This document shows positions 38,694 through 47,845 of a stretch of DNA of 64,000 nt, piece after piece. The first letter of the stretch is position 1. Every line of letters begins with the position of its first letter. Below the pieces are notes generated by a model. It ran no database searches, was not told the origin of the DNA, and worked only from the letters and a program-made list of their open reading frames with translations. Origin of the DNA: an uncultured Pelagibacteraceae bacterium (GTDB lineage Bacteria > Pseudomonadota > Alphaproteobacteria > Pelagibacterales > Pelagibacteraceae); the NCBI GenBank assembly GCA_902633965.1, contig CACPID010000003.1, positions 1 to 64,000 on the forward strand. The letters run 5' to 3'. The position numbers and the translations under genes were made by a program.

Positions 38694-39400
38694 TGGCTTT
38701 TTTTGAGGGTAATCAAATGACAGCTGGTTATGGTAATGGACCAGATATTATATCCACCTGCACTATCAAAGTTAACAAAGGTGAAATTGTTGCAATATTA
38801 GGACCAAATGGTGCAGGTAAATCTACCGCAATGAAAGCAATGCTTGGCTTACTTAATTTAAAATCTGGAAACATTAAGATAAATGGAAAAGATATTTCAA
38901 AACTTTCACCACAAGAAAGAGTTAAATCTGGTATTTCTTTTGTGCCTCAAACAAAAAATGTTTTTTCTGAACTGACAGTAAGAGAAAATTTAGAAGTTGG
39001 AGCATTTTTAAGAGAAGATAATATTAACGATGTTATTGAGGAAATATATGATCTTTTTCCAATACTAAGAGAAAAAAGTTCTCAAGTGGTTGGACAATTG
39101 TCTGGTGGGCAAAGACAACAGGTTGCTTTGGGTAGAGCTTTAATGATAAGGCCATCAGTATTAATGTTAGATGAGCCAACTGCAGGAGTCTCACCAATAG
39201 TAATGGATGAATTATTTCAACATATATTGAGAGTAAAAGAGACAAATGTGGGAATAATTATGGTCGAACAAAATGCCAAACAAGCACTAAGCATATCTGA
39301 TCGAGGCTATGTTCTAGTTACTGGACAAAATAAATTTGAAGGTTCTGGAAGTGAACTATTGGAAGATCCAGAAGTAAGAAGATCTTTTCTTGGAGGATAA
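38693..39400 (+). CDS. livF: Branched-chain amino-acid ABC transporter ATP-binding protein LivF
   Basis: GPNGAGKSTAMKAMLGLL, LSGGQRQQVALGRALM, MVEQNAKQAL. Confidence 0.93.
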   Translation: MAFFEGNQMTAGYGNGPDIISTCTIKVNKGEIVAILGPNGAGKSTAMKAMLGLLNLKSGNIKINGKDISKLSPQERVKSGISFVPQTKNVFSELTVRENLEVGAFLREDNINDVIEEIYDLFPILREKSSQVVGQLSGGQRQQVALGRALMIRPSVLMLDEPTAGVSPIVMDELFQHILRVKETNVGIIMVEQNAKQALSISDRGYVLVTGQNKFEGSGSELLEDPEVRRSFLGG

Positions 39401-40412
39401 TTTGGAATTATTAAATGCAGTAATTTTATTATTAAATTACACTGTAATACCAGCAATTACTTATGGATCTCAATTAGCACTAGGTGCAATTTTTGTGACA
39501 TTAATTTATGGAGTACTTCGATTTGCTAATTTTGCAACTGGAGACATGATGTCTTTTGGGACAATGTTCGCTGTTTTACTTACATATTATTTTCAATCAG
39601 TTGGAGTTAGACTAGGATTTTTACCTACAGCATTATTGACACTGCCTTTAGCCATACTTGCTATGATTTTATATATGCTATTTATTGATAAATTTGTTTT
39701 TAAATATTACAGAATAAATAAAAGTGCACCTGTTCAGTTAGCTATGGTTAGTGTTGGTGTAATGTTTGTTACTCAGGCGATCATAAGAATAATTATAGGA
39801 CCGTTTGACAGAAGATTTATGGATGGTGAAAAATTTATACTTAAAGCCTCTGAATTTAAAGAAATGACAGGACTAAGCGAGGGACTTACTATTAAATCTA
39901 CACAGGCGATAACACTTGTGGTTACAATTATTTTAGTTTCAACATTATTTTGGTTTTTAAATAAAACTAAAACTGGCACAAGCATGAGAGCTTACTCTGA
40001 TAATGAAGATTTAGCTTTACTATCTGGTATAGACCCTAAAAAAGTTGTTATGATTACTTGGATCATAGCTGGATTTTTGGCGACTGTTGGAGGAGTTTTA
40101 TACGGCTTAGATAAAAGTTATAAACCATTTGTTTATTTTAATAATATGCTTCCAATTTTTGCTGCAGCAATTGTAGGAGGGATCGGTAACCCCTATGGGG
40201 CATTTTTAGGTGGTTATGTAATAGCATTTGCTGAGATTTTGGTTACTTATGCTTATAAAAAGTTTTTTATTTATTTGTTACCAGAGTTTTTAGAGCCAGA
40301 TTCTTTGGTACAATTATTATCTACAGATTACAAATTTGCAGTTTCTTTTTCAATATTAGTAATAGTCTTGTTATTTAGACCTTCTGGTATTTTCGAGGGA
40401 AAAAAAATATGA
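39390..40412 (+). CDS. livH: Branched-chain amino-acid ABC transporter permease LivH
   Basis: YGVLRFANFATGDMMSFG, AIVGGIGNPYGAFLGGYVIAFAE. Confidence 0.9.
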   Translation: MEDNLELLNAVILLLNYTVIPAITYGSQLALGAIFVTLIYGVLRFANFATGDMMSFGTMFAVLLTYYFQSVGVRLGFLPTALLTLPLAILAMILYMLFIDKFVFKYYRINKSAPVQLAMVSVGVMFVTQAIIRIIIGPFDRRFMDGEKFILKASEFKEMTGLSEGLTIKSTQAITLVVTIILVSTLFWFLNKTKTGTSMRAYSDNEDLALLSGIDPKKVVMITWIIAGFLATVGGVLYGLDKSYKPFVYFNNMLPIFAAAIVGGIGNPYGAFLGGYVIAFAEILVTYAYKKFFIYLLPEFLEPDSLVQLLSTDYKFAVSFSILVIVLLFRPSGIFEGKKI

Positions 40413-41785
40413 GAAAATATTTTAATATTATAGCTGCTTATTCAATCATGTTATTTTTAATAATCATGGTTGGAATATTTCAATCATGGTCAATTGCATT
40501 ATCAATTCTTAATTACTGTTTAATTTCTGCAGTGATGACTATGGGAGCGAATATTCAATGGGGTTACGCAGGTTTAATAAACTTTGGCATCATGGGTTAT
40601 ACAGCTCTTGGTGGGTTAGCTGTAGTTTTAGTTTCAGTTGCACCTGTTCCTGAAGCTTGGAGTGCGGGAGGATTAAATATTGTAGGTAGTTTAATTTTGA
40701 TAATTAGTCTGGTTTTAATTGTAAGATTTTTTTTAAAAAAATATAAAAATCACAAATATAAAAACTATTTTATTACATTTTCGATTATATTTGGGGTAAT
40801 TTTAATTAGGTTTGTTGCATTCCCAGGTATTGAAGCAATTGAAGCAGTTAATCCTGCAAAAACTGGTTTTCTTGGTGGACTTGGAATGCCAGTACTATTT
40901 TCTTGGATTATTGGAGCATTCTTTGCAGCTGGCTTGGCATTTATTGTTGGTAAAATAGCCTTAGGGTTAAGAGCTGACTATCTTGCTATAGCAACATTAC
41001 TAATTGCTGAGATAGTTGTATCAATTATTAAACATGAAGATTGGTTAGCAAGGGGAGTTAAAAATGTAATTGGATTGAAAAGACCAGTTCCCTACGAGAT
41101 AGATCTACAAACCTCTCCCTGGTTTATAAATTTAGTTGAAAGAATTCATGAAGGAAAATTAAATTTATTAAGTTCGGTTTCTGATAAAAAAGATATGTTA
41201 AACCAATTAGTCATAGATGCATCATCTGTGTATGTAAAACTCTGTATGACTGGTTTATTTTTATCAGTGGTTATAATTTTATTAATCCTTACTCAAAAAG
41301 CTCTTTATTCACCCTGGGGAAGAAAAATGAGAGCAATTAGAGATAATGAAGAAGCTGCAGGAGCAATGGGCAAAAATGTAGTTAAGGAGCATTTGCTGAT
41401 TTTTATTCTAGGATCGGCAATTGTTGGTTTGGCGGGCGCAATGATGGTGACTAATGATGGCTTGTTTACCCCTGGAAGCTATAGGCCAATGAGATATACT
41501 TTTGTTATTTGGGTAATGGTAATTGTTGGCGGTACTGGTAATAATTTTGGAGCAATATTAGGTGGATTTGTAGTATGGTTTTTATGGGTAGAAGCAGGAC
41601 CAATAGCTTTATATTTAATTAATTTTTTTACTACACATTTAGATGAAACTAATGCATTAAAGGTTCATCTTATTGAGAGTGCACCCTATTTTAGATTTTT
41701 AATGATTGGAGTTGGACTATTAGTAATAATGAGGTATCGTCCAAAGGGATTAATTCCAGAAAAAATAAACGTCAAAAAAATATGA
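40409..41785 (+). CDS. livM: Branched-chain amino-acid ABC transporter permease LivM
   Basis: GYAGLINFGIMGYTALG, GRKMRAIRDNEEAAGAMGKN, GTGNNFGAILGGFVVWF. Confidence 0.9.
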   Translation: MRKYFNIIAAYSIMLFLIIMVGIFQSWSIALSILNYCLISAVMTMGANIQWGYAGLINFGIMGYTALGGLAVVLVSVAPVPEAWSAGGLNIVGSLILIISLVLIVRFFLKKYKNHKYKNYFITFSIIFGVILIRFVAFPGIEAIEAVNPAKTGFLGGLGMPVLFSWIIGAFFAAGLAFIVGKIALGLRADYLAIATLLIAEIVVSIIKHEDWLARGVKNVIGLKRPVPYEIDLQTSPWFINLVERIHEGKLNLLSSVSDKKDMLNQLVIDASSVYVKLCMTGLFLSVVIILLILTQKALYSPWGRKMRAIRDNEEAAGAMGKNVVKEHLLIFILGSAIVGLAGAMMVTNDGLFTPGSYRPMRYTFVIWVMVIVGGTGNNFGAILGGFVVWFLWVEAGPIALYLINFFTTHLDETNALKVHLIESAPYFRFLMIGVGLLVIMRYRPKGLIPEKINVKKI

Positions 41786-41850
41786 AATATATATTACTTG
41801 GAATGGCTTTAGCATTTGCGATGTATTTAAGTGATAAATACATCTTTTAA
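41782..41850 (+). CDS. Putative 22-aa membrane microprotein MKYILLGMALAFAMYLSDKYIF
   Basis: ATGA overlap with livM stop and TAATG overlap with MFS start; hydrophobic; below ORF-track cutoff. Confidence 0.5.
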   Translation: MKYILLGMALAFAMYLSDKYIF

Positions 41851-43022
41851 TGAACAAAAACCTTTTATTATTAACTCTTAGTCAAATTTTTAGTTTTACG
41901 GCAGCACCAGTTACCGTTTTCTTAAGTGGAATAATTGGTTCTCAAATAAGTCCAATTAAATCACTAGCAACTTTACCAATGTCAATTTCTGTAGTGGGTA
42001 TAGCCGTAGGAGCAATTATTGCTACCAGGGTAATGAGTTTGATTGGTAGAAAATATGGATTTATATTAGCATCAATTGGTAATACATTATTTTCTATTTT
42101 AGCAGCTTACTCTATATACAGCCAAAACTTTATTTTATTTTGTTTTGCAAATGTATTTATAGGTATTGGAATGGCATTTACACATCAGTATCGTTTCGCA
42201 GCTGCTGAAAGTGTTAATAAAGAGATGGCACCAAAAGCAATATCAATAATATTATTTGGTGGGATCATTTCCGCATTTTTAGGACCAAGTCTAGCAAATT
42301 TTTCAAAAGATTTGATTAGTGAAAACTTATATGTTGGATCATATCTTGCTCTCGCTCTATTAACTTTTATTCCATCAATTCTTTTTTTATTTTATGAAGA
42401 TAAATCAAAATTTGAAATTAATTTACAATATAAAGGAAGAAGCTATATTGAATTAATTTCACAACCAAGATTTTTTCAAGCTGTATGCGCATCAGCATTT
42501 GGATATGCAATTATGACATTTCTTATGACCGCAACTCCAATCAGCATGCATGTAATGGAAAATATGAGTTTAAGCAAAACCAGTATTGTTATTCAGTTTC
42601 ATGTTGCTTCAATGTTTTTACCATCTCTTATGACAGGTTTTTTAATTAAAAAATTTGGTAATAGTAATATTATTTATGCAGGTATATTTCTTTACAGCAT
42701 TACATTGATTGTAAGTTCTTTTGATCAAACTTTTTTAAATTATATGATTGCTTTAATATTTTTAGGATTAGGTTGGAACTTTTTGTTTATCTCAGGAACA
42801 AGTTTACTTGTTTTGACTTATAAAGAAGAGGAAAAATTCAAAGCACAAGGTCTAAATGATTTTGTAGTTTATTCTATACATGCAATAGGTAGTTTATCGG
42901 CAGGGATTTTTATTACACTTACAAGCTGGAAAATAATGAATTTAATTTGTATTCCTTTTATGCTTTTAATAGTATTGGCAACAGTAAGAGCTGAAATTCA
43001 CGCAAAAAAAACCCTAGCGTAA
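41850..43022 (+). CDS. MFS transporter
   Basis: 12-TM-like; RVMSLIGRKYGFILASIGNTLFS and GLGWNFLFISGTSLL. Confidence 0.85.
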   Translation: MNKNLLLLTLSQIFSFTAAPVTVFLSGIIGSQISPIKSLATLPMSISVVGIAVGAIIATRVMSLIGRKYGFILASIGNTLFSILAAYSIYSQNFILFCFANVFIGIGMAFTHQYRFAAAESVNKEMAPKAISIILFGGIISAFLGPSLANFSKDLISENLYVGSYLALALLTFIPSILFLFYEDKSKFEINLQYKGRSYIELISQPRFFQAVCASAFGYAIMTFLMTATPISMHVMENMSLSKTSIVIQFHVASMFLPSLMTGFLIKKFGNSNIIYAGIFLYSITLIVSSFDQTFLNYMIALIFLGLGWNFLFISGTSLLVLTYKEEEKFKAQGLNDFVVYSIHAIGSLSAGIFITLTSWKIMNLICIPFMLLIVLATVRAEIHAKKTLA

Positions 43023-43040
43023 CTTAACACTAGGGTTTTT
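43010..43040. terminator. Bidirectional terminator between convergent MFS and livK-like genes
   Basis: A-tract, AACCCTAG..CTAGGGTT stem, T-tract; overlaps MFS stop codon. Confidence 0.8.
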
Positions 43041-43050
43041 AAATATAAAA

Positions 43051-44244
43051 CTATCTTTGTTTTTTAGTTTTGAATTTTCCACCTTTTATTTCTTTTTCGA
43101 GGAAAGATCCAAAAGCTTCTCCAACATCAGTAAATTCTACCCCAGTTGCTCCTTCGTAGTTTACAGCTTTACCTTTAGATAGAAGATCTAAAGCTTTTTT
43201 AAGTTGACCTGGATAAATTTTAGTCCCAGGCGCGTTAGCTACTGACATTACATTTTTTTGAATAGTTGCTCTATCTGCTTTACCACCCGCTTGCATAGCT
43301 AATGTTATTAAAGCAGCAGCATCATAAGATTCTCCTGTGTAAGGTCCAGAAGAGTCAATTCCACCAGCTTTAGCAACTTTTGCAAATACTCCTGCTCCTT
43401 TTCCAGTAGATCCTGGTATTGAACCAAATGATTTATTTAAAGCTTTACCAAAATTATCTGTTAAAGAGTCACCAATCATACCATCAGATAAAATAAAAGT
43501 ATCAAAAGCTCCAGAGTCAAGAGATCCTTGAATAATACCTTTACCACCTTGGTCTAAGTAACCAATTACAGCAACAGCATCACCGCCAGCAGAAGCTAAA
43601 GTTGCTACTTCAGCTGCATAATCTGCTTTTCCATCTTCGTGAGCTGCAGTTGTTGTAACTTTAATACCGTGAGCCTCTACAGCAGCTTTATAAACATCTG
43701 CTAAACCTTTTCCGTAGTCATTATTTGTATAAGTTATAGCAACACTTTTCACACCTCTATCTTTAGTAATATCTGCTAAAATCTGTCCACCTCTTGCGTC
43801 AGATGGGGCAGTTCTAAAAAAATATCCTTTATCTTCTAAAGTTGTAAGTCCAGGTGATGTTGCTGATGGAGAAATCATAACCACTCCATTTGGAACTGCA
43901 ACGTTAGATGCAATTGCTCCTGTAACACCTGAACAGTCCGCACCCATAATTGCTACTACGCCATTAGAAATTAATCCTTCCGCAGCAGAGGTTGCGGCAG
44001 CAGAATCTACACAAGTAGAGTCAGCTCTTTCAACTTTAATTTTTTTTCCACCTAACAATGAACCAGAGTCAGATGCCTCATTGAATGCTAATTCAGCAGA
44101 TGCAGCCATTGCAGGAGTAAGAGATTCGATAGGTCCTGTAAAACCTAAAATTATACCCATCTTAATATTTCCGTGCCCATCTGCATATACGTTTGATACT
44201 ATGCCAGTAAAAAACATACATACAGCTATCATTAATTTTTTCAT
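43051..44244 (-). CDS. livK: Branched-chain amino-acid ABC transporter substrate-binding protein
   Basis: Signal peptide; IKMGIILGFTGPIESLTPAMAASAELAFNEA periplasmic-binding family; near livGFHM. Confidence 0.9.
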   Translation of the reverse strand: MKKLMIAVCMFFTGIVSNVYADGHGNIKMGIILGFTGPIESLTPAMAASAELAFNEASDSGSLLGGKKIKVERADSTCVDSAAATSAAEGLISNGVVAIMGADCSGVTGAIASNVAVPNGVVMISPSATSPGLTTLEDKGYFFRTAPSDARGGQILADITKDRGVKSVAITYTNNDYGKGLADVYKAAVEAHGIKVTTTAAHEDGKADYAAEVATLASAGGDAVAVIGYLDQGGKGIIQGSLDSGAFDTFILSDGMIGDSLTDNFGKALNKSFGSIPGSTGKGAGVFAKVAKAGGIDSSGPYTGESYDAAALITLAMQAGGKADRATIQKNVMSVANAPGTKIYPGQLKKALDLLSKGKAVNYEGATGVEFTDVGEAFGSFLEKEIKGGKFKTKKQR

Positions 44245-44449
44245 AGTTTTCCTTTATTTGTTAACGTTTTATAAAAATATAATTTAATTATGAATATGCG
44301 GGTTTTTCAATAAAAATTTATTTAATTTTCATATAATAAACATAGATCTAACCACAATTATTGTACGCAAATAGACAAAAATGTAGGTTTTTGACTTTGA
44401 GGTTTTAGGTTGATTTTAGGTTATTAAGATCTAATTTGACTTCATAACT

Positions 44450-44506
44450 ATGAAAATTTCGATTTTAATTCCTATATTTAATGGAAAGACAGTTTTAGTG
44501 CCATAA
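44450..44506 (+). pseudogene. Possible remnant of a family 2 glycosyltransferase N-terminus (MKISILIPIFNGKTVLVP*)
   Basis: Matches GT2 N-terminal beta-strand pattern; +1 frame continues AIRCILKYNLLR, consistent with a frameshifted remnant. Confidence 0.4.
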
Positions 44507-44540
44507 GATGTATTTTAAAATATAATTTACTTAGATAAAA

Positions 44541-47093
44541 ATGAGAAAAAAAATAATCATAACAGGTGGCCTTGGTTACATTGGTACAGAATTATGTAAA
44601 ATTTATTCAGGGTACAGTTGGAATGATCAAATTACTGTTATTGATAATAGATTTATTTCAGAAAGAGTAAATCAATTGAGAAATTGGAATATGAATTTTA
44701 TTCATGGTGATATCTTAGACAAAGATCTAATAAAAAAATACTGCAAAGATGCAGATATTGTTCATCACCTTGCAGGCATAACAGCAGTGCCCAGAGTTAA
44801 AAGTGAGGCATCTGAAGAAAAAGAAAAAGAGATTGAGAGAGTAGCAAAAGAAGGAACACAAAATATTTTAGATGTAATAAGTGATAATTGTAAAATAATT
44901 ATGCCGTCAACACATGTTGTTTATGAGGGAATGAAAGATGTTCAAGAGGATATACAAGAAAACAAACAAACCTGTCCTGAATTAGCTTACGGAAAATCAA
45001 AAGATTTTAACGAAAAACAACTTAAGTCATCTGGAAAAAATTACATTATATTAAGATTAGGCTCTGTTTATGGTTACTCAACAGATACCGCAAGAATTGA
45101 TATTATGACTAATCTTTTCTCAAAAATTTCTTCTCAGAACGGAACATTAAAACTTTTTGCTGGTGGAAGACAAATTAAGAGCCTCGTGCCTTTGATTGAT
45201 GTTGCTAGATGTTTTAAATTTATGGAGGAAAGAAATGATATCAATAAAGAACTTTTTAATCTTACAAAAGATAAAGTCACAGTAAAAGATGTTGCACAAA
45301 TATGTAAAAAATATAATCCAAAAATATCAATAAAAGAAACAAATGATGAAATTCCTAATCTTGGTTTTTCTTTATCAAATAAAAAATTAACTAGTACAGG
45401 ATTTAAATTTTTGTATGCCTTGGATGAAAGTGTCAAAGAGATGATTGAAAAATGGTCAAAACAAGATCTTGTTAAAGACTTAGAATTTGTAAGAAATGGT
45501 GAAAATGAATATGTAGATACTCGAGGTAAGATTAGTAATTTTGAATTAACAGAACCAATAAATATGATTGGTTTAATAGACTCAAAAAAAGGAACAATAA
45601 GAGCTAACCATTATCATCCACAACAAGAACAAAAATGTTTATTCACCAAGGGACAAATAATTGAAATTTTTCAAGATTTGTTAAATCCAAACTCTCCAAA
45701 AATTACACAAGTCGTCAATGAAGGTCAAATATCAACAATAAAACCTAATGTTGCTCACACAATGGTTTTTACTAAAGATACAACTTTTTTAAACCTAGTA
45801 AGAGGTGAAAGGGAACATGAAAATTATGGAGTAACTCATACCATAAAACATGTTTTTGTTGATGAGAAAGAAAAAGATCTATTAATGAGTTGTTATAAAT
45901 TTAATTGTAGATCTTGTGGTAGTACAAAACTTAAGAGAGTTGTTTCTTTAGGTTATCAACCTTTAGCAAATAATTTATTAAAGAACCAAAATCAAAAAAC
46001 TGAATTATATCCTTTAGAAATGAACTATTGTGAAAGTTGTCATAATTGCCAACTGTCTGTCGCAGTTGATGCAAAAAAAATGTTTTCAAATTATTTATAT
46101 ACTTCATCAACTTCAAAGGTATTTAGAGATCATTTTGTAAACGCTGCAAAAAAATATGTTAAAGAATTTAAACTTAATTCAAAAAAATCATATATTATAG
46201 ATGTTGGAAGTAACGATGGAGTTGCACTCAAACCTTTTAAAGACTTAAGCTTTAAAAATGTTTTAGGAATAGAACCTGCAAAAAATTTAGCCAAACTTGC
46301 AAATAAAAATAAAATAAAAACTTTTCACGGTTTTTTAACTAAAAAAAACATGAAAAAAATTAAAAAAAATGCGGATTTAATTTTAGCATCAAATGTTTTT
46401 GCACATTCTGACAATTTAAAAGAAATGGCAGAATGTATGCTTAGTTTATTAAGTTCAAAAGGAACAATTATCATTGAGGTGCAATATCTAATGAATACGC
46501 TCAAAGATTTGACTTTTGATAATATTTATCACGAGCATTACAATTACTGGTCATTAATATCGTTAAAAAATTTCTTTAATCAATTTAATGCAACAATTTA
46601 CAAAGCTGAAAAAGTAAATACACATGGCGGATCCATAAGAATTTACGTAAAAAAAAATCAAAAGATAAAAATTGATAATAGTGTACATCAATTGATCAAA
46701 GAGGAATTAAATTATGGCATGGATGATTTCAAAACTTATCAAAAGTTCGCAGATAAAGTTTATAAAATTAGAGAAAACGTAATAACAAATATTTCCAATT
46801 TAAGAAATAAAGGCGAAAAAATAATAGGATTTGGTGCGCCTGCTAAAGCGACTACTGCTCTTAATTTTTTTGGAATATCAAATCAAATTGATTTTATTGT
46901 AGAGGATAACAAGTTGAAGCATAAAAAATTTATTCCAGGTGTAAAAATACCAATACACTCAAAAGAAAAAATAAAAGATATTAATAATACTATGCTCGTT
47001 CTAGCATGGAATTTCTTTGATGATATAAAAAAAAATAATAAAGGATTATCAAAAAATTTTATTAATATTAAGTCTTTAGAAAAAGATAATTAG
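44541..47093 (+). CDS. Three-domain fusion: NAD-dependent sugar epimerase / cupin (WxcM-like) / zinc-binding SAM methyltransferase
   Basis: GGLGYIGTELCKIY Rossmann and YGKSK; cupin RANHYHPQQEQKCLFTKGQIIEIFQD; CRSCGSTKLKRVVSLGYQPLANNLL..CESCHNCQLS then DVGSNDGVALKPFKDL methyltransferase. Confidence 0.85.
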   Translation: MRKKIIITGGLGYIGTELCKIYSGYSWNDQITVIDNRFISERVNQLRNWNMNFIHGDILDKDLIKKYCKDADIVHHLAGITAVPRVKSEASEEKEKEIERVAKEGTQNILDVISDNCKIIMPSTHVVYEGMKDVQEDIQENKQTCPELAYGKSKDFNEKQLKSSGKNYIILRLGSVYGYSTDTARIDIMTNLFSKISSQNGTLKLFAGGRQIKSLVPLIDVARCFKFMEERNDINKELFNLTKDKVTVKDVAQICKKYNPKISIKETNDEIPNLGFSLSNKKLTSTGFKFLYALDESVKEMIEKWSKQDLVKDLEFVRNGENEYVDTRGKISNFELTEPINMIGLIDSKKGTIRANHYHPQQEQKCLFTKGQIIEIFQDLLNPNSPKITQVVNEGQISTIKPNVAHTMVFTKDTTFLNLVRGEREHENYGVTHTIKHVFVDEKEKDLLMSCYKFNCRSCGSTKLKRVVSLGYQPLANNLLKNQNQKTELYPLEMNYCESCHNCQLSVAVDAKKMFSNYLYTSSTSKVFRDHFVNAAKKYVKEFKLNSKKSYIIDVGSNDGVALKPFKDLSFKNVLGIEPAKNLAKLANKNKIKTFHGFLTKKNMKKIKKNADLILASNVFAHSDNLKEMAECMLSLLSSKGTIIIEVQYLMNTLKDLTFDNIYHEHYNYWSLISLKNFFNQFNATIYKAEKVNTHGGSIRIYVKKNQKIKIDNSVHQLIKEELNYGMDDFKTYQKFADKVYKIRENVITNISNLRNKGEKIIGFGAPAKATTALNFFGISNQIDFIVEDNKLKHKKFIPGVKIPIHSKEKIKDINNTMLVLAWNFFDDIKKNNKGLSKNFINIKSLEKDN

Positions 47094-47097
47094 AAAA

Positions 47098-47844
47098 ATG
47101 AATTTAAGGAAAATAAAACCACAATATTTAAAAAAAACAAATCCCAGAATTGGTTTAATTGCACTAGCTAGTGACTTTATGATCGAAAAAGATTTTGTAA
47201 ATGTTATTAATGGAAAAAAAATTGATTTTTTTGTTAATAGAATTAAGTGTTACAATCCATTAACTAGTAAAAATCTTATAAAAATGTCCAAAGAAGTAAC
47301 AAATGTTACAAAAGAAATTTTACCAAATCAGAAAATTGATTGTATTGCGTATGGCTGTACATCGGGAACAATAGCCGCAGGTTTCAAATCAATTGAAAAA
47401 AAAATTAAAAAAGCAAAACCAAACACAAAAGTTGTTACACCAAGTACAGCAGCAATTAAGGCTTTAAAAAAAATGAATATTAAAAAAATATCTTTGTTTA
47501 CTCCTTACCCAAAAAAATTAAATGATGAAGTATTTAATTTTTTTGTAAATGAAAAATTTATAATTACGTCTAATTCTTATTTTAATATTAAATCTGATAT
47601 AGATATTGGAAAAGTTGATCCAAACTACTTATTCAAAGTTTTAACAAAAATGGATCATAAAAATTCCGATGCATTATTTGTTTCTTGTACAGCATTGCCA
47701 ATTTTATCGATATTAGATAAGCTTGAAAAAAAAATTAAAAAAATTGTGCTGTCTAGCAACCAAACTCTCATCTGGGACGCACTTGAAAAAATTGGTGAGA
47801 ATAATTCAATAAAAGGTTTTGGAAAATTATTTTACTCAAATTGA
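47098..47844 (+). CDS. Asp/Glu racemase / maleate isomerase family protein (EutA-like)
   Basis: RIGLIALASDFMIEKDF, YGCTSGTIAAG, VSCTALPIL..VLSSNQTLIWDAL. Confidence 0.78.
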   Translation: MNLRKIKPQYLKKTNPRIGLIALASDFMIEKDFVNVINGKKIDFFVNRIKCYNPLTSKNLIKMSKEVTNVTKEILPNQKIDCIAYGCTSGTIAAGFKSIEKKIKKAKPNTKVVTPSTAAIKALKKMNIKKISLFTPYPKKLNDEVFNFFVNEKFIITSNSYFNIKSDIDIGKVDPNYLFKVLTKMDHKNSDALFVSCTALPILSILDKLEKKIKKIVLSSNQTLIWDALEKIGENNSIKGFGKLFYSN

Positions 47845-47845
47845 T

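Noticed and set aside
45134-45436. 100-aa minus-strand ORF inside the epimerase fusion gene
   Set aside because: Antisense to a conserved domain; no independent support.
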